The translations under genes and the position numbers were made by a program. From Planctomycetota bacterium (lineage in GTDB: Bacteria > Planctomycetota > UBA1135 > GCA-002686595), in the NCBI GenBank assembly GCA_002720975.1, contig PBIX01000059.1, positions 1 to 42,334 on the forward strand: DNA of 42,334 nucleotides, written 5' to 3'. Positions 32,489 through 40,141 of the stretch are shown here, in pieces. Every line of letters starts with the position of its first letter. The stretch's first letter is position 1. The notes beneath the pieces were generated by a model. It had not been told where the DNA came from, did not search any database, and saw nothing but the letters and a program-made list of their open reading frames with translations.

Positions 32489-32698
32489 TCGTAGGTTCAA
32501 CTCACGGTGACCCAACCGGGGGCACCGTCGATGTGATCCACCGGATTGGCTGAACGCGCGTTTTCGATGAGGCTCAGCCGCCCCGAGGTGGTCCCGGAAG
32601 TGCCACTTCTCGTCCTTTTTCCTAGGGCCAAGCCCGCGAGGAGTCGAGAATAGCTGCTTCTGGGCCTCCTCCCACGCCTCCCAGCCCCTCTTCCACAC
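32489..32698. other. 210-bp gap with a protein-like minus-strand reading
   Basis: No gene is called. On the minus strand the bases at about 32560-32690 read GWEAWEEAQKQLFSTPRG and then PRKKDEKWHFRDHLGAAEPH in one frame. The charged, Trp-containing composition looks more like a real protein than most shadow frames here. The R-x-x-D-E-x-W part resembles the N-terminal motif of SufB/SufD proteins. No start codon fits within the gap. A decayed gene fragment or coincidence are both possible. Confidence 0.25.
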
Positions 32699-33733
32699 GT
32701 GTCCGAGCGAGTCGTCTTCTACGTCAACGGATTGCCGCGCCTGCTGACAAGCCTCGTCCTGGCCCGAGAGCACTACGGTGAATGCGAAAAGCACGTCATC
32801 CTGCTGCGCCAGTACGGATACCGCTACGAACCCCTCCTGGACGAAGCCCGTGAGGTGTTCGATGGGGTGCATGACCTCCACATGGGCCTGAAGCGTTACT
32901 CGCACTCGGATCAGTTCCTCTCAACCTACCTACGCCCGTTTTTCCCGCTGCGGCGTCAAATCAGGCCTGGAACGGACCTCGTTCTGTTCGGCTTACGCTC
33001 ACCTGCGCAGAAGTTTCTCGTGCGACGTACTCGCGCCTTCGGGGGCAGGGTCCACGTCTATGCCGAGAGCCTTGCCACGGATAGGTATTTTGTCCGCGAG
33101 TCGGACACACAGACATGGCGGCGGATCGCCAGACGGTTCATGCACCGTGCATTCGAATACCAACATGACTACGAGCACTTCTTCCTGCCCTGCAAGGAGA
33201 TCTACAGCGACTCACCACACTTCTCCAAGCTCGAGGAATACCCCGCAATCTCCAATAGCCCCGCATTCGCTCGTTATGTGGCTCAACTTACCGAGGGCTT
33301 CGGCCTTGAAGGACTGCCCCCCTTTGAATGTGTCTTCCTGGGCCAGCCCCTTTCGGGAATGGACAAGGTGCTGACCGTCCCGGAGGAACAGGACCTCCTG
33401 CGCTCCATCCTGGGCGACCGCCCGGTCCTTGTTCTACCTCACCCCAACGAGCGTCCGGATGAGGACAAGTACGCCTGCCTGCCGCGAGCACATGTGCTAC
33501 GCGCGTCCCTTCCAAGCGAGTTGATCATGCATGCCTTGAAGCCGAGGGAAACCCACACCTACTCATCAACAGCGGGCCTCGCCCATGCTCTGGCCCAGCC
33601 AGATTCAATAAACCACTTCCATCCGGTCTCTACCGCTCGCTACGCCCTTCTCAAACGCTACGGGACTCATGTATCAAACGTTGTCTTGCATGATGAGCAC
33701 ATCCACGCCACCGAGAGCTCCTCCCTTTCCTAG
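32699..33733 (+). CDS. Polysialyltransferase-like (GT52/GT38-type) glycosyltransferase
   Basis: A 344-aa protein with GT-B-like architecture. The C-terminal domain has VLVLPHPNERPDEDKY, containing the His-Pro motif of bacterial sialyltransferases, and THTYSSTAGLAHAL, matching the Ser/Thr-Ser motif. At the place of the third motif, D/E-D/E-G, in the N-terminal domain, the sequence reads VHVYAESLATDRYF, so the expected acidic pair is not obvious. The opening RVVFYVNGLPRLLTSLVLARE is typical of the family. It may transfer sialic acid or another nonulosonate; no sialic-acid biosynthesis genes are in the window. The start is GTG 32699 with no visible ribosome-binding site. The methyltransferase follows 11 bp later. 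Confidence 0.72.
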   Translation: MSERVVFYVNGLPRLLTSLVLAREHYGECEKHVILLRQYGYRYEPLLDEAREVFDGVHDLHMGLKRYSHSDQFLSTYLRPFFPLRRQIRPGTDLVLFGLRSPAQKFLVRRTRAFGGRVHVYAESLATDRYFVRESDTQTWRRIARRFMHRAFEYQHDYEHFFLPCKEIYSDSPHFSKLEEYPAISNSPAFARYVAQLTEGFGLEGLPPFECVFLGQPLSGMDKVLTVPEEQDLLRSILGDRPVLVLPHPNERPDEDKYACLPRAHVLRASLPSELIMHALKPRETHTYSSTAGLAHALAQPDSINHFHPVSTARYALLKRYGTHVSNVVLHDEHIHATESSSLS

Positions 33734-33744
33734 CCGTCCTCTCA

Positions 33745-34542
33745 ATGCCGTCCACTCCTGAGACCTTCGAATCCTCGTTTCTCCAGCGCACGGGTCTCGT
33801 CCTGACGGACGCCCTCGTGCGGCTGATGCCACGGGCCGCCTTACGTTCGCTGGCCCTGTCAATGGCCCGCCATCGCGGCGACACCCTGATCCACACGGTC
33901 ACAACCTATGAACGCGGGTTCGATCGACGGCGTCTTCCTCCGCGTATAGAGGGCTTTGTCGATCTGGCCTTCTTGTTCTGGCTGACACCAATGAATCGCG
34001 GCATCCTGCGCCAGGACTTCGATGAAGCGGCTCTGCTGTACCGGACCTTGCGCAATCTAGGTCCCAAGCGGGGAGTAGAGATCGGGCGCTACTCCGGTGG
34101 CAGCACGGTTCTGATCGCCGCCGCTTTGCAGTCGCCAGAAGCCCTGTTGACCTCAATCGATTCGGCTCCCGTGGCAGACGACGTCCTCCGGAACGTACTC
34201 ACCCACCTGGACCTCTTCGAGCGAGTCGAGCTGGTGAAAGGTCATTCGGGCCAAGTGGAGTGGCCTGAGGAGTCGGTGCTTGATTTCGTGTTCATCGATG
34301 GGGACCACACCTACGAGGGTGCCCGCCGCGATCATCTCCAGTGGGGCTCACGGGTCCGACCCGGGGGCTTGATCATACATCACGACATGGGGCGCGCCCG
34401 CCCGCACGCGACCTCCCGTTCGGATCTCTACAACCTGCGCGCGATGATCTTGGAACATCAATCGGACGATCTCGAGTTGATCGCCGAGGCCGGATCCCTC
34501 TGTGTCTTCTGCCGCCGCGGCCAGTCCTGGACGACCTTCTAG
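33745..34542 (+). CDS. Class I SAM-dependent methyltransferase, Methyltransf_24-like
   Basis: A 265-aa protein. GVEIGRYSGGSTVLIAAAL is motif I with the glycine-rich SAM loop, LLTSIDSAPVADDV the acidic second strand, and LDFVFIDGDHTYEGARRD the FIDGDH-Y signature of Methyltransf_24 (O-methyltransferases of sugars and rhamnosyl groups). VRPGGLIIHHDMG closes the sheet. It probably O-methylates a hydroxyl of the surface glycan. It follows the polysialyltransferase-like gene by 11 bp, an arrangement suggesting co-transcription. It starts at ATG 33745 and ends about 60 bp before the sulfatase relic. Confidence 0.85.
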   Translation: MPSTPETFESSFLQRTGLVLTDALVRLMPRAALRSLALSMARHRGDTLIHTVTTYERGFDRRRLPPRIEGFVDLAFLFWLTPMNRGILRQDFDEAALLYRTLRNLGPKRGVEIGRYSGGSTVLIAAALQSPEALLTSIDSAPVADDVLRNVLTHLDLFERVELVKGHSGQVEWPEESVLDFVFIDGDHTYEGARRDHLQWGSRVRPGGLIIHHDMGRARPHATSRSDLYNLRAMILEHQSDDLELIAEAGSLCVFCRRGQSWTTF

Positions 34543-34599
34543 GGGACGCCCGCGAGTCCTAACCAAGCAATATCAACGACGAGGATGGCGGTCACTCCG

Positions 34600-34741
34600 G
34601 CTTGAGCCCTCTTACCGCGCGGGTTCGTGGAGCAGATGGCCACCCTGGAAGCAGGGCGTTCGAAGCTGCACATGGGTTCCCAGACAAGTGCAGGCGGAAT
34701 CCTCACGCCCCGCCACCGTCCACCGGCCCGGAAAGCGCTGA
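34600..34741 (+). pseudogene. Decayed 3' end of a sulfatase gene with an internal deletion
   Basis: Bases 34621-34699 match 17252-17330 of the intact sulfatase at about 63 of 79 positions by hand count, and encode VEQMATLEAGRSKLHMG against VGQMATLETERWKLHLG. From about 34699 the match jumps to the last 45 bases of the sulfatase (34 of 45), encoding ESSRPATVHRPGKR-stop against ESSRPAVAPRPAKR-stop. The two parts are in different frames, so about 220 bp were lost in a deletion that broke the gene. A weaker match extends to about 34600. The relic is in the same orientation as the intact copy. Confidence 0.8.
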
Positions 34742-35554
34742 CGAATCCGAACTCCTCCAAGGTAGGACGATCGGTCGCTCACCGTTCTTACCTTCCGCTC
34801 CCTCCTCAACCCTCCACGAGGAGTAGCGCAGGCCCGAACCATAGACAGGTTCAAGTACTGATCGTTGAAGCACTTCATTCACGGTTCCGTCCGCCACCTT
34901 CCGGCCCCCATCCATGAGCACAATGCGCGAGGCGAATTGGCTGGCAAGATTCAAGTCGTGGGTAACGACAGCCACGGCGCGCTCTTCATGAGCCAAGCTC
35001 TCGATCAACTCGAATACGGCGATCTGATGCTCGGGGTCCAGTGCATTGGTCGGCTCATCGATGAGGAGCAGGTCGGCTTGCTGTGCGAGGGCGCGAGCCA
35101 CCAGACAACGCTGGCGCTGGCCGCCGGAGAGTTCTGGTAGGGGGCGAGCCGCCAGGTCCACCAGATCAGCCTGACTCATGGCCTGGTCCACCGCCTGGCG
35201 ATCTTCAGGAGTCGCGCGAGCAAATACGCCCTGGTGAGAATAGCGGCCTTGGGCCACGAAAGTGCGGACGGTGACTTCTGGAAGCGCCATCAGCGATTGA
35301 GGCACAAAGGCCAGGCGACGGGCCCGATGTCGGGGCGCCCATGCCTCCATCGCCTCTCCGCGCCAGGTGACGCTACCAGCCGTGATCGGGAGCAACCCGG
35401 CCAAGGCTTTCAGAAGGGTACTCTTGCCCGCGCCGTTGGGACCCAGGATGCAGACCACCTCTCCGGGGGAGATGGAGAGATCCAAGTCTGCGAGTGCTTC
35501 GACGCCACCGGGGTAGGTGTGGCCCAGACCGCTGCTCTCGATCAGCACTACCAC
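34703..35554 (-). CDS. ABC transporter ATP-binding protein, BtuD/FhuC type
   Basis: Powers uptake of a metal chelate (cobalamin, heme or siderophore) through the permease encoded upstream. It has Walker A LGPNGAGKSTLLKALAG, the Q-loop FVPQSLMALPEVTVRTFV, signature LSGGQRQR, Walker B LLLIDEPTNALD and the switch His in AVVTHDLNLA. The core ends around YGSGLRYSSWRVEEG. The remaining ~30 residues lack family conservation, and the last ~13 codons (to SGPVDGGGA) are written on the strand opposite the sulfatase relic, so the original C-terminus appears to have been replaced or extended. The GTG start at 35552-35554 overlaps the permease stop codon by 7 bp. Confidence 0.9.
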   Translation of the reverse strand: MVVLIESSGLGHTYPGGVEALADLDLSISPGEVVCILGPNGAGKSTLLKALAGLLPITAGSVTWRGEAMEAWAPRHRARRLAFVPQSLMALPEVTVRTFVAQGRYSHQGVFARATPEDRQAVDQAMSQADLVDLAARPLPELSGGQRQRCLVARALAQQADLLLIDEPTNALDPEHQIAVFELIESLAHEERAVAVVTHDLNLASQFASRIVLMDGGRKVADGTVNEVLQRSVLEPVYGSGLRYSSWRVEEGAEGKNGERPIVLPWRSSDSSALSGPVDGGGA

Positions 35555-36645
35555 GTGCGCACCTGTGACCGCGAGCGAACCAGAAGGAACAGGAAAAAGG
35601 GGCCCCCTACCATGGACATCAACACCCCCGGCTTGAAGAGCTCGCGCTCCATCAGATACCGCTGCGCGACATCCGCACCCAGTAGAAAAATCGCGCCACC
35701 TACGAGGGAAAGGGGAAGGAGCGTGCGGTAGGAGCGGAATCCCGCCAGACGCACGAGGTGCGGTACGACGAGCCCTACGAAGGCAATCTGTCCGGCCACC
35801 GCAACAGCGGCAGAAGCCGCCAAAGAAGCGGTCACCAGGACGAGCAGCTTGGTCCGCGTGGTGTTCACCCCGAGGGACTCAGCGTTCTCCTCGCCTGCTG
35901 CAAACAGATCCAACTCGCGCGCCACAAAGGGCAAGGCCAGCGCGGCACAGGCCGCGCCTGTCCACACGATTCCCACCTGGGTCCAGCTCTTGTCCTTGAG
36001 GCTGCCAAAACTCCAGTGGTAAACGGCTTCCGCAGTCTGCCAGTCGTGCTCCACCAGCCAGGCCTGAATGGCTGCCAGGATGCCGGCGATACAGGCATTG
36101 ATCGCGATCCCCACGAGCAGCAGCGTCGGCACCGAGACGCGGCCCGCGACTCCTCCAATCGCCGCGACCAGGAGAGCCACGCCACAGGCGCCGGCGAAAC
36201 CCGTGATCGTCACCAGGAGAGGAGAGTGCTTGGCAGCTTGGTCGAGCAGGTCGATCCCACCGGCAACGTTGGATCCATAGCCCCCCACCAACATGATTCC
36301 CAATGTCGCGCCCAGGCCTGCGCCGGCAGTGATGCCCAAGATAGAGGGCGAAGCAAGGCCGTTGCGGAACACGCCCTGCAACAAGGCACCCGAACAGGCC
36401 AGAGATGCACCAACGCCACAGGCCACCAGGGTCTTGCAGGTCACCAACTCGAAGATGAGTTGGTGATGGCCTTCCAGGGGAGTGTCGGTTCCCAAGATGC
36501 CCCCCAAGCCTTGCAGGAACTGGTCCGTGCCGAAGGTCATGGTCGTGCCCTTGAGGCAGGAGAGGACCACGAGCCCCAGTAGGCCGACACCCATGACGAG
36601 GGCTGCGACCACCCCCGCTCGGGTACCTGTTCTGGCGACGCTCAT
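35548..36645 (-). CDS. FecCD/BtuC-family ABC transporter permease
   Basis: A 365-aa inner-membrane permease with about ten helices. LACSGALLQGVFRNGLASPSILGI is the signature segment of the family (G-x-x-x-Q-x-x-x-x-N-P/A-L-A-x-P). LGVNTTRTKLLVLVTASLAAS is the coupling loop that meets the ATPase, and IAFVGLVVPHLVRLAG the conserved GLxxPH motif. The frame extends to 36819, but ATG 36643-36645 is preceded at 7 nt by a TACCCT box, and the upstream 58 codons look non-coding. The substrate is not decided by sequence; no TonB receptor or clear cobalamin riboswitch is seen. It forms an operon with the ATPase. Confidence 0.9.
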   Translation of the reverse strand: MSVARTGTRAGVVAALVMGVGLLGLVVLSCLKGTTMTFGTDQFLQGLGGILGTDTPLEGHHQLIFELVTCKTLVACGVGASLACSGALLQGVFRNGLASPSILGITAGAGLGATLGIMLVGGYGSNVAGGIDLLDQAAKHSPLLVTITGFAGACGVALLVAAIGGVAGRVSVPTLLLVGIAINACIAGILAAIQAWLVEHDWQTAEAVYHWSFGSLKDKSWTQVGIVWTGAACAALALPFVARELDLFAAGEENAESLGVNTTRTKLLVLVTASLAASAAVAVAGQIAFVGLVVPHLVRLAGFRSYRTLLPLSLVGGAIFLLGADVAQRYLMERELFKPGVLMSMVGGPFFLFLLVRSRSQVRTW

Positions 36646-36972
36646 GGGGAGCAGGGTAGCAGGTTGGGGCAGACGCTCTAGCCCCACTCGGACGGTAGCC
36701 GGACCTGGGTCGGCGCCCTGATCCCCTGCCGCGCACGAACCCCGTATCGAGGCCCGCCGGGCGACCTGCTTGGGGGGAGGGGCGCTCGGGGTGCGGGGCC
36801 GCCCATCGGGGCCGATCACTCCGTCAAGGCTGGGGGCCCAGGCGCCTCCATTCCGTGAAGCCCAGACTTGCGTGGAGTCCTCCCGAAGGACCCCGTATTC
36901 TTCTCAGGAACCAGGGCATTCCGACGCGGCATCTACTGCTCGGCGTTTCGCCGCTGGGTCACGAGACTTCAC
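36646..36972. other. Divergent intergenic region between the permease and the SGNH hydrolase
   Basis: Contains the permease TACCCT box at 36653-36658 and otherwise GC-rich DNA with a short inverted repeat ATCGG-GG-CCGAT around 36813-36824. I searched it on the minus strand for the cobalamin riboswitch core and found no convincing match. If the hydrolase starts at TTG 36868 instead of 36973, the gap is about 220 bp. Confidence 0.5.
36653..36658 (-). promoter_or_regulatory. Candidate -10 box TACCCT for a leaderless permease mRNA
   Basis: Read on the minus strand, GCTACCCTGC places TACCCT 7 nt before the permease ATG. The identical decamer GCTACCCTGC precedes the binding-protein gene at 39108, so the two halves of the transporter appear to share promoter sequence. 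Confidence 0.5.
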
Positions 36973-38244
36973 TTGCCTCAAAAGACACTCCGAAAGAAGT
37001 TTGCTCTCGCGGCCGCCTCGATTGTCGCCGCTCTCCTGGTCGCTGAGATCGCGGCACGCGGCTGGGCCTTCGCTCAAGGTCAGCCCTACAGCGCGGAGCG
37101 TGCTCGGGAGTCCATCCGGGAAATCGTTACGCAGATGACCGCGGAACTTCCGGGCGTGGAAGGCGAAGCGGAAACACCCGCTAGAAAGGAGGCGCTGTTC
37201 ACCCTCCACCCCTACTCGGGGTACGACTCGGGGTTGGGCCTGAAGATCACAGAGCGGGCAGTGGCACACTTCCACGACCCGGACGCCACGGCCTTCACCA
37301 TCTTCGTTCACGGGGGATCAGTAGCTGCGATCTTCGCCGGAATACAGCGGGGTGCCCTCGACGTTGTCACCCAGCAGCTCGCCGAGCACCCCTCGGTTGC
37401 CCGACCCGTTCGGGTCTTCCGCATGGCCACGGCCGGGTTCAAGCAGCCCCAACAGCTTGCGCAGCTCGCGTACCTGTTGTCGCGCGGTTGCAGACCGAAC
37501 GTGGTCATCAACCTCGATGGCCTGAACGAGGTTCGTACGGGCACACGCCACGCGGTGCTGGGAATGCAGCCCACCTGGCCATCGATAGGCCACTGGACTC
37601 AAGCACATCTGGGTGGCCGACCCGACGCACAGGCAGTGGACCACCTCGTCGATATGGAGATGCTCCAGCGCGAGGCGCAGTCATTGTCCGATCACGTGCT
37701 CGGATGGGAGCTGCACCACTCCTCCATCCTCGGGAGGCTGTACCTCTCAAGGCTCGGCACGATCCGGTTCCGATGGAGCCTGGTGCAGGAGGCGTACATT
37801 GAACACGCCTTGACGACCGACCAAGGCAAGAAGAACCAACCCTTCGGCGTCCCGCCAGAGACAGAAGATGCGCTGGGAGACGTCATTGAGAACTGGTTCG
37901 AGTCCTCGGTCTCCATGCAGCACCTTTGCGAGCCCCGAGGCATCCTCTACCTGCACGTCATCCAACCGACCCTGCACGACCCCGGCTCCAAACTCATCAC
38001 CCCTGCGGAACGAGAGAAGGGGATCGGCGCCAAAGGCATGGACCCCGACGTGGTCAAGGGTTACGAGATGATGCGAGCCCGAGTAGAGGACCTGAAGGGC
38101 GCCGGTGTCACGGTACTTGATGCGACCCGCATCTTCGCTGACAACGCTGAGACGCTCTACTACGACAACTGTCACGTCGGCCGAAAAGGAAACGAGATTT
38201 TGGCCGAACACATCTACACCGCTCTCGCGGAGACCTTGGAATAA
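36973..38244 (+). CDS. Membrane-anchored SGNH/GDSL hydrolase-like protein
   Basis: A protein of about 423 aa with one N-terminal membrane helix (KKFALAAASIVAALLVAEIAA) and a soluble domain outside. IFVHGGSVAAIFAG provides the block I Ser in the GGS form, VVINLDGLNEV the block III Asn/Asp region, and YYDNCHVGRKGNEILAEHIY the C-terminal D-x-x-H dyad. This is the pattern of SGNH hydrolase-like proteins with a GGS nucleophile, which act as esterases or acyltransferases on lipids or glycans. The start is uncertain: the frame is open from TTG 36868, but TTG 36973 (PQKTLRKKFAL) gives a standard basic anchor. The NIPSNAP gene lies 39 bp downstream. Confidence 0.72.
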   Translation: MPQKTLRKKFALAAASIVAALLVAEIAARGWAFAQGQPYSAERARESIREIVTQMTAELPGVEGEAETPARKEALFTLHPYSGYDSGLGLKITERAVAHFHDPDATAFTIFVHGGSVAAIFAGIQRGALDVVTQQLAEHPSVARPVRVFRMATAGFKQPQQLAQLAYLLSRGCRPNVVINLDGLNEVRTGTRHAVLGMQPTWPSIGHWTQAHLGGRPDAQAVDHLVDMEMLQREAQSLSDHVLGWELHHSSILGRLYLSRLGTIRFRWSLVQEAYIEHALTTDQGKKNQPFGVPPETEDALGDVIENWFESSVSMQHLCEPRGILYLHVIQPTLHDPGSKLITPAEREKGIGAKGMDPDVVKGYEMMRARVEDLKGAGVTVLDATRIFADNAETLYYDNCHVGRKGNEILAEHIYTALAETLE

Positions 38245-38283
38245 CGACACCGCTAGGCCGCGCTCACTCTTACGAAAACCGTC

Positions 38284-39063
38284 ATGCGATCATCCTCACA
38301 ACCGTGCACCCGTCTCCTGCTTGCTCTCCTGGTCATCCTGGGAGGATGCGCTGGCTTACCCAAGGGGTCGAAGAGCTCCACAAACCTGCTGGAGTTGAGG
38401 GCCTACCATTGCTCTACCCCAGAAGGGCAGCTGGCAACACTTCAGTTCGTGCGAGACGCCTACCAGCCCGCACTGCACCGTCAGGGCATCGGACCGGTCG
38501 GGGTCTTCACACCGGTGGAGAGTGGAGTGTTGGACGTCTACGTTCTGTGCCCCTACTCAAACCCTGGCCAGCTACTGGAGCGCAACATCCGCCTGGCCGA
38601 AGACGTGGAGTTCATGGCTTCAGCCAAGGGATTCGCCCCAAGCGACGCCCCTCTGCCCTACACGAGAATCGAGAGTCGGATTCTGAGGGCCTTTGAGGGG
38701 CTGCCCGGGATAATCCCTCCGCCCTCTCAGAGCCTGGAGCGACTATTGGAGCTGCGCATCTATGAGAGCCGCAATGAAGAGTTGGCGCGGCGCAAGGTTG
38801 AAATGTTCAACACCGGAGAGATTCAACTCATGCAAGAAGTCGAGTTGGGGCCGGTGTTCTTCGGAGAGTCGTTTGGGGCTGCCGACATGCCCAACCTCGT
38901 CTACATGCTCTCAGCCGACAACGAAGAGGAGCACAAGGAACACTGGCAGCGCTTCCTGAAACACCCCGACTGGGCCCGCATGCGAGACCTTCCTCGCTAT
39001 GCCGATACGGTGAGCAAGATCACGAGCACACTGCTGCGACCTGCGGCGGGCTCTGACATCTAG
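38284..39063 (+). CDS. NIPSNAP-domain lipoprotein
   Basis: A 259-aa predicted lipoprotein: LLLALLVILGGC gives a lipobox with Cys22. The mature part holds two related ferredoxin-like halves. The first begins LLELRAYHCSTPEGQLATL and the second LLELRIYESRNEELARRKV, each the E-L-R-x-Y start of a NIPSNAP domain. HWQRFLKHPDWARMRDLPRY is the characteristic H-W-x-x-F-x-x-H/P-D-W ending. The biochemical role of the family is not established. It lies between the SGNH protein and the transporter binding protein on the same strand. TACGAA 7 nt before the ATG may be a weak -10 box. Confidence 0.88.
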   Translation: MRSSSQPCTRLLLALLVILGGCAGLPKGSKSSTNLLELRAYHCSTPEGQLATLQFVRDAYQPALHRQGIGPVGVFTPVESGVLDVYVLCPYSNPGQLLERNIRLAEDVEFMASAKGFAPSDAPLPYTRIESRILRAFEGLPGIIPPPSQSLERLLELRIYESRNEELARRKVEMFNTGEIQLMQEVELGPVFFGESFGAADMPNLVYMLSADNEEEHKEHWQRFLKHPDWARMRDLPRYADTVSKITSTLLRPAAGSDI

Positions 39064-39095
39064 GGGGCTCGGGTGGTAGCTCGTCCGGGACCTGC

Positions 39096-39101
39096 TACCC
39101 T
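39096..39101 (+). promoter_or_regulatory. Candidate -10 box TACCCT for a leaderless binding-protein mRNA
   Basis: TACCCT ends 6 nt before the ATG at 39108, within GCTACCCTGC, identical to the decamer before the permease gene at 36645. Confidence 0.5.
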
Positions 39102-39107
39102 GCCACC

Positions 39108-40073
39108 ATGTTCCCCTTCCGACCATCGGCCACCGGCTGCGGGGCCCGCAAGCTCACTCTGCTCTTAGTGTGGATGCTGGGGATCTGCGCCTCGGGTTGC
39201 GGCGGAGAGGAGGCCACGCCCACCGCTCCCGGAGACGAGCCCACGAACGCGCGCTCCGTGAAGTTGGAAGACGGCTCGACGCTTCGGGTCCCAGACCAGG
39301 CCCAACGCATCCTGCCGGCAACCTCTGCTGCCGTAGATCTGCTGACGGATCTTGAGCTTCATGATCGGGTCGTGGCCGTTCCCTTGGCTGCGTTTTCTTG
39401 GTCAGTGGCAGCACGCGAACCCGAGGGGTGGAGTGAGCACACGGTTCTGAATGCACTGGAAGGCGAGGCCATTCTCGCCCTCAAGCCGGACCTGATCATC
39501 GCAGCCCCCTGGTCCTATCAGGGACCTCTATGGGTGGCGCGTTCGGTGAACATCCCCGTCTTGCCCCTACCCGACGCCAAGAGCTGGGTTGAGATCGAGG
39601 CGGGGATCGCTCTGGCCGGGGAAGCCCTGGGAGTGCAGGAGCGCGCCCAGGCCCTCATGGAAAAACTGACGGCGCGCCGATCCGTGCTTGAAGGTGCTGG
39701 CCGATCTTCACGCCGCATGGCGACCTACTCGAACTTCGGGGCGGGGGGACACACATCGGGTACCGGAACGACGCTGGATCTGGCCATCGCGCTCGCCGGG
39801 ATGGAGAACGCCGTAAGCAGAAAGGGCCACTGTGAGCTCAGCTTGGAGGAGATCCTGACTCTCAATCCTGAGGTGTTTGTGACGAGCACGGGACGCGACA
39901 TGGTCTCGCCCGGGGCCGAGTTCCTACGCAATGAGCCAGCACTGTCTCATTTGGAGGCTGTTGAAAAAGGCCGCATAATCGTCCTTCCAGCAGAGCTTTT
40001 CAGCGCGTCCTCCCACCGCATCCTGGATGCTGCGGAAGAAGTTGCACGTCAGGTCGACCTCCTCTTCAATTAG
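39108..40073 (+). CDS. Periplasmic metal-chelate binding lipoprotein (BtuF/FepB type)
   Basis: A 321-aa class III solute-binding protein. The N-terminus is a lipoprotein signal with Cys31 in GICASGCGG. RILPATSAAVDLLTDLELHDRVVAV is the first strand-helix of the BtuF/TroA-like fold. ALKPDLIIAAPWSY, LNPEVFVTSTGRDM and LEAVEKGRIIVLPAELF mark the second lobe. It probably delivers its ligand to the BtuC/BtuD-like pair encoded at 34.7-36.6 kb on the other strand. The ligand is undetermined: the conserved Tyr/Trp pattern of cobalamin-binding BtuF is not decisive by eye. It has its own promoter-like TACCCT box. Confidence 0.85.
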   Translation: MFPFRPSATGCGARKLTLLLVWMLGICASGCGGEEATPTAPGDEPTNARSVKLEDGSTLRVPDQAQRILPATSAAVDLLTDLELHDRVVAVPLAAFSWSVAAREPEGWSEHTVLNALEGEAILALKPDLIIAAPWSYQGPLWVARSVNIPVLPLPDAKSWVEIEAGIALAGEALGVQERAQALMEKLTARRSVLEGAGRSSRRMATYSNFGAGGHTSGTGTTLDLAIALAGMENAVSRKGHCELSLEEILTLNPEVFVTSTGRDMVSPGAEFLRNEPALSHLEAVEKGRIIVLPAELFSASSHRILDAAEEVARQVDLLFN

Positions 40074-40141
40074 TCAGCTGGTCGGGTTTGTGTCCAAGGT
40101 CAAAAGGGGGTACCCATTGGGGGGCCGTTTGCCCTCTCACC

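Noticed and set aside
36646-36867. Possible cobalamin riboswitch upstream of the BtuC-like permease
   Set aside because: No B12-box core or the expected conserved stems could be traced on the minus strand, and the TACCCT box 7 nt before the ATG leaves no room for a leader.
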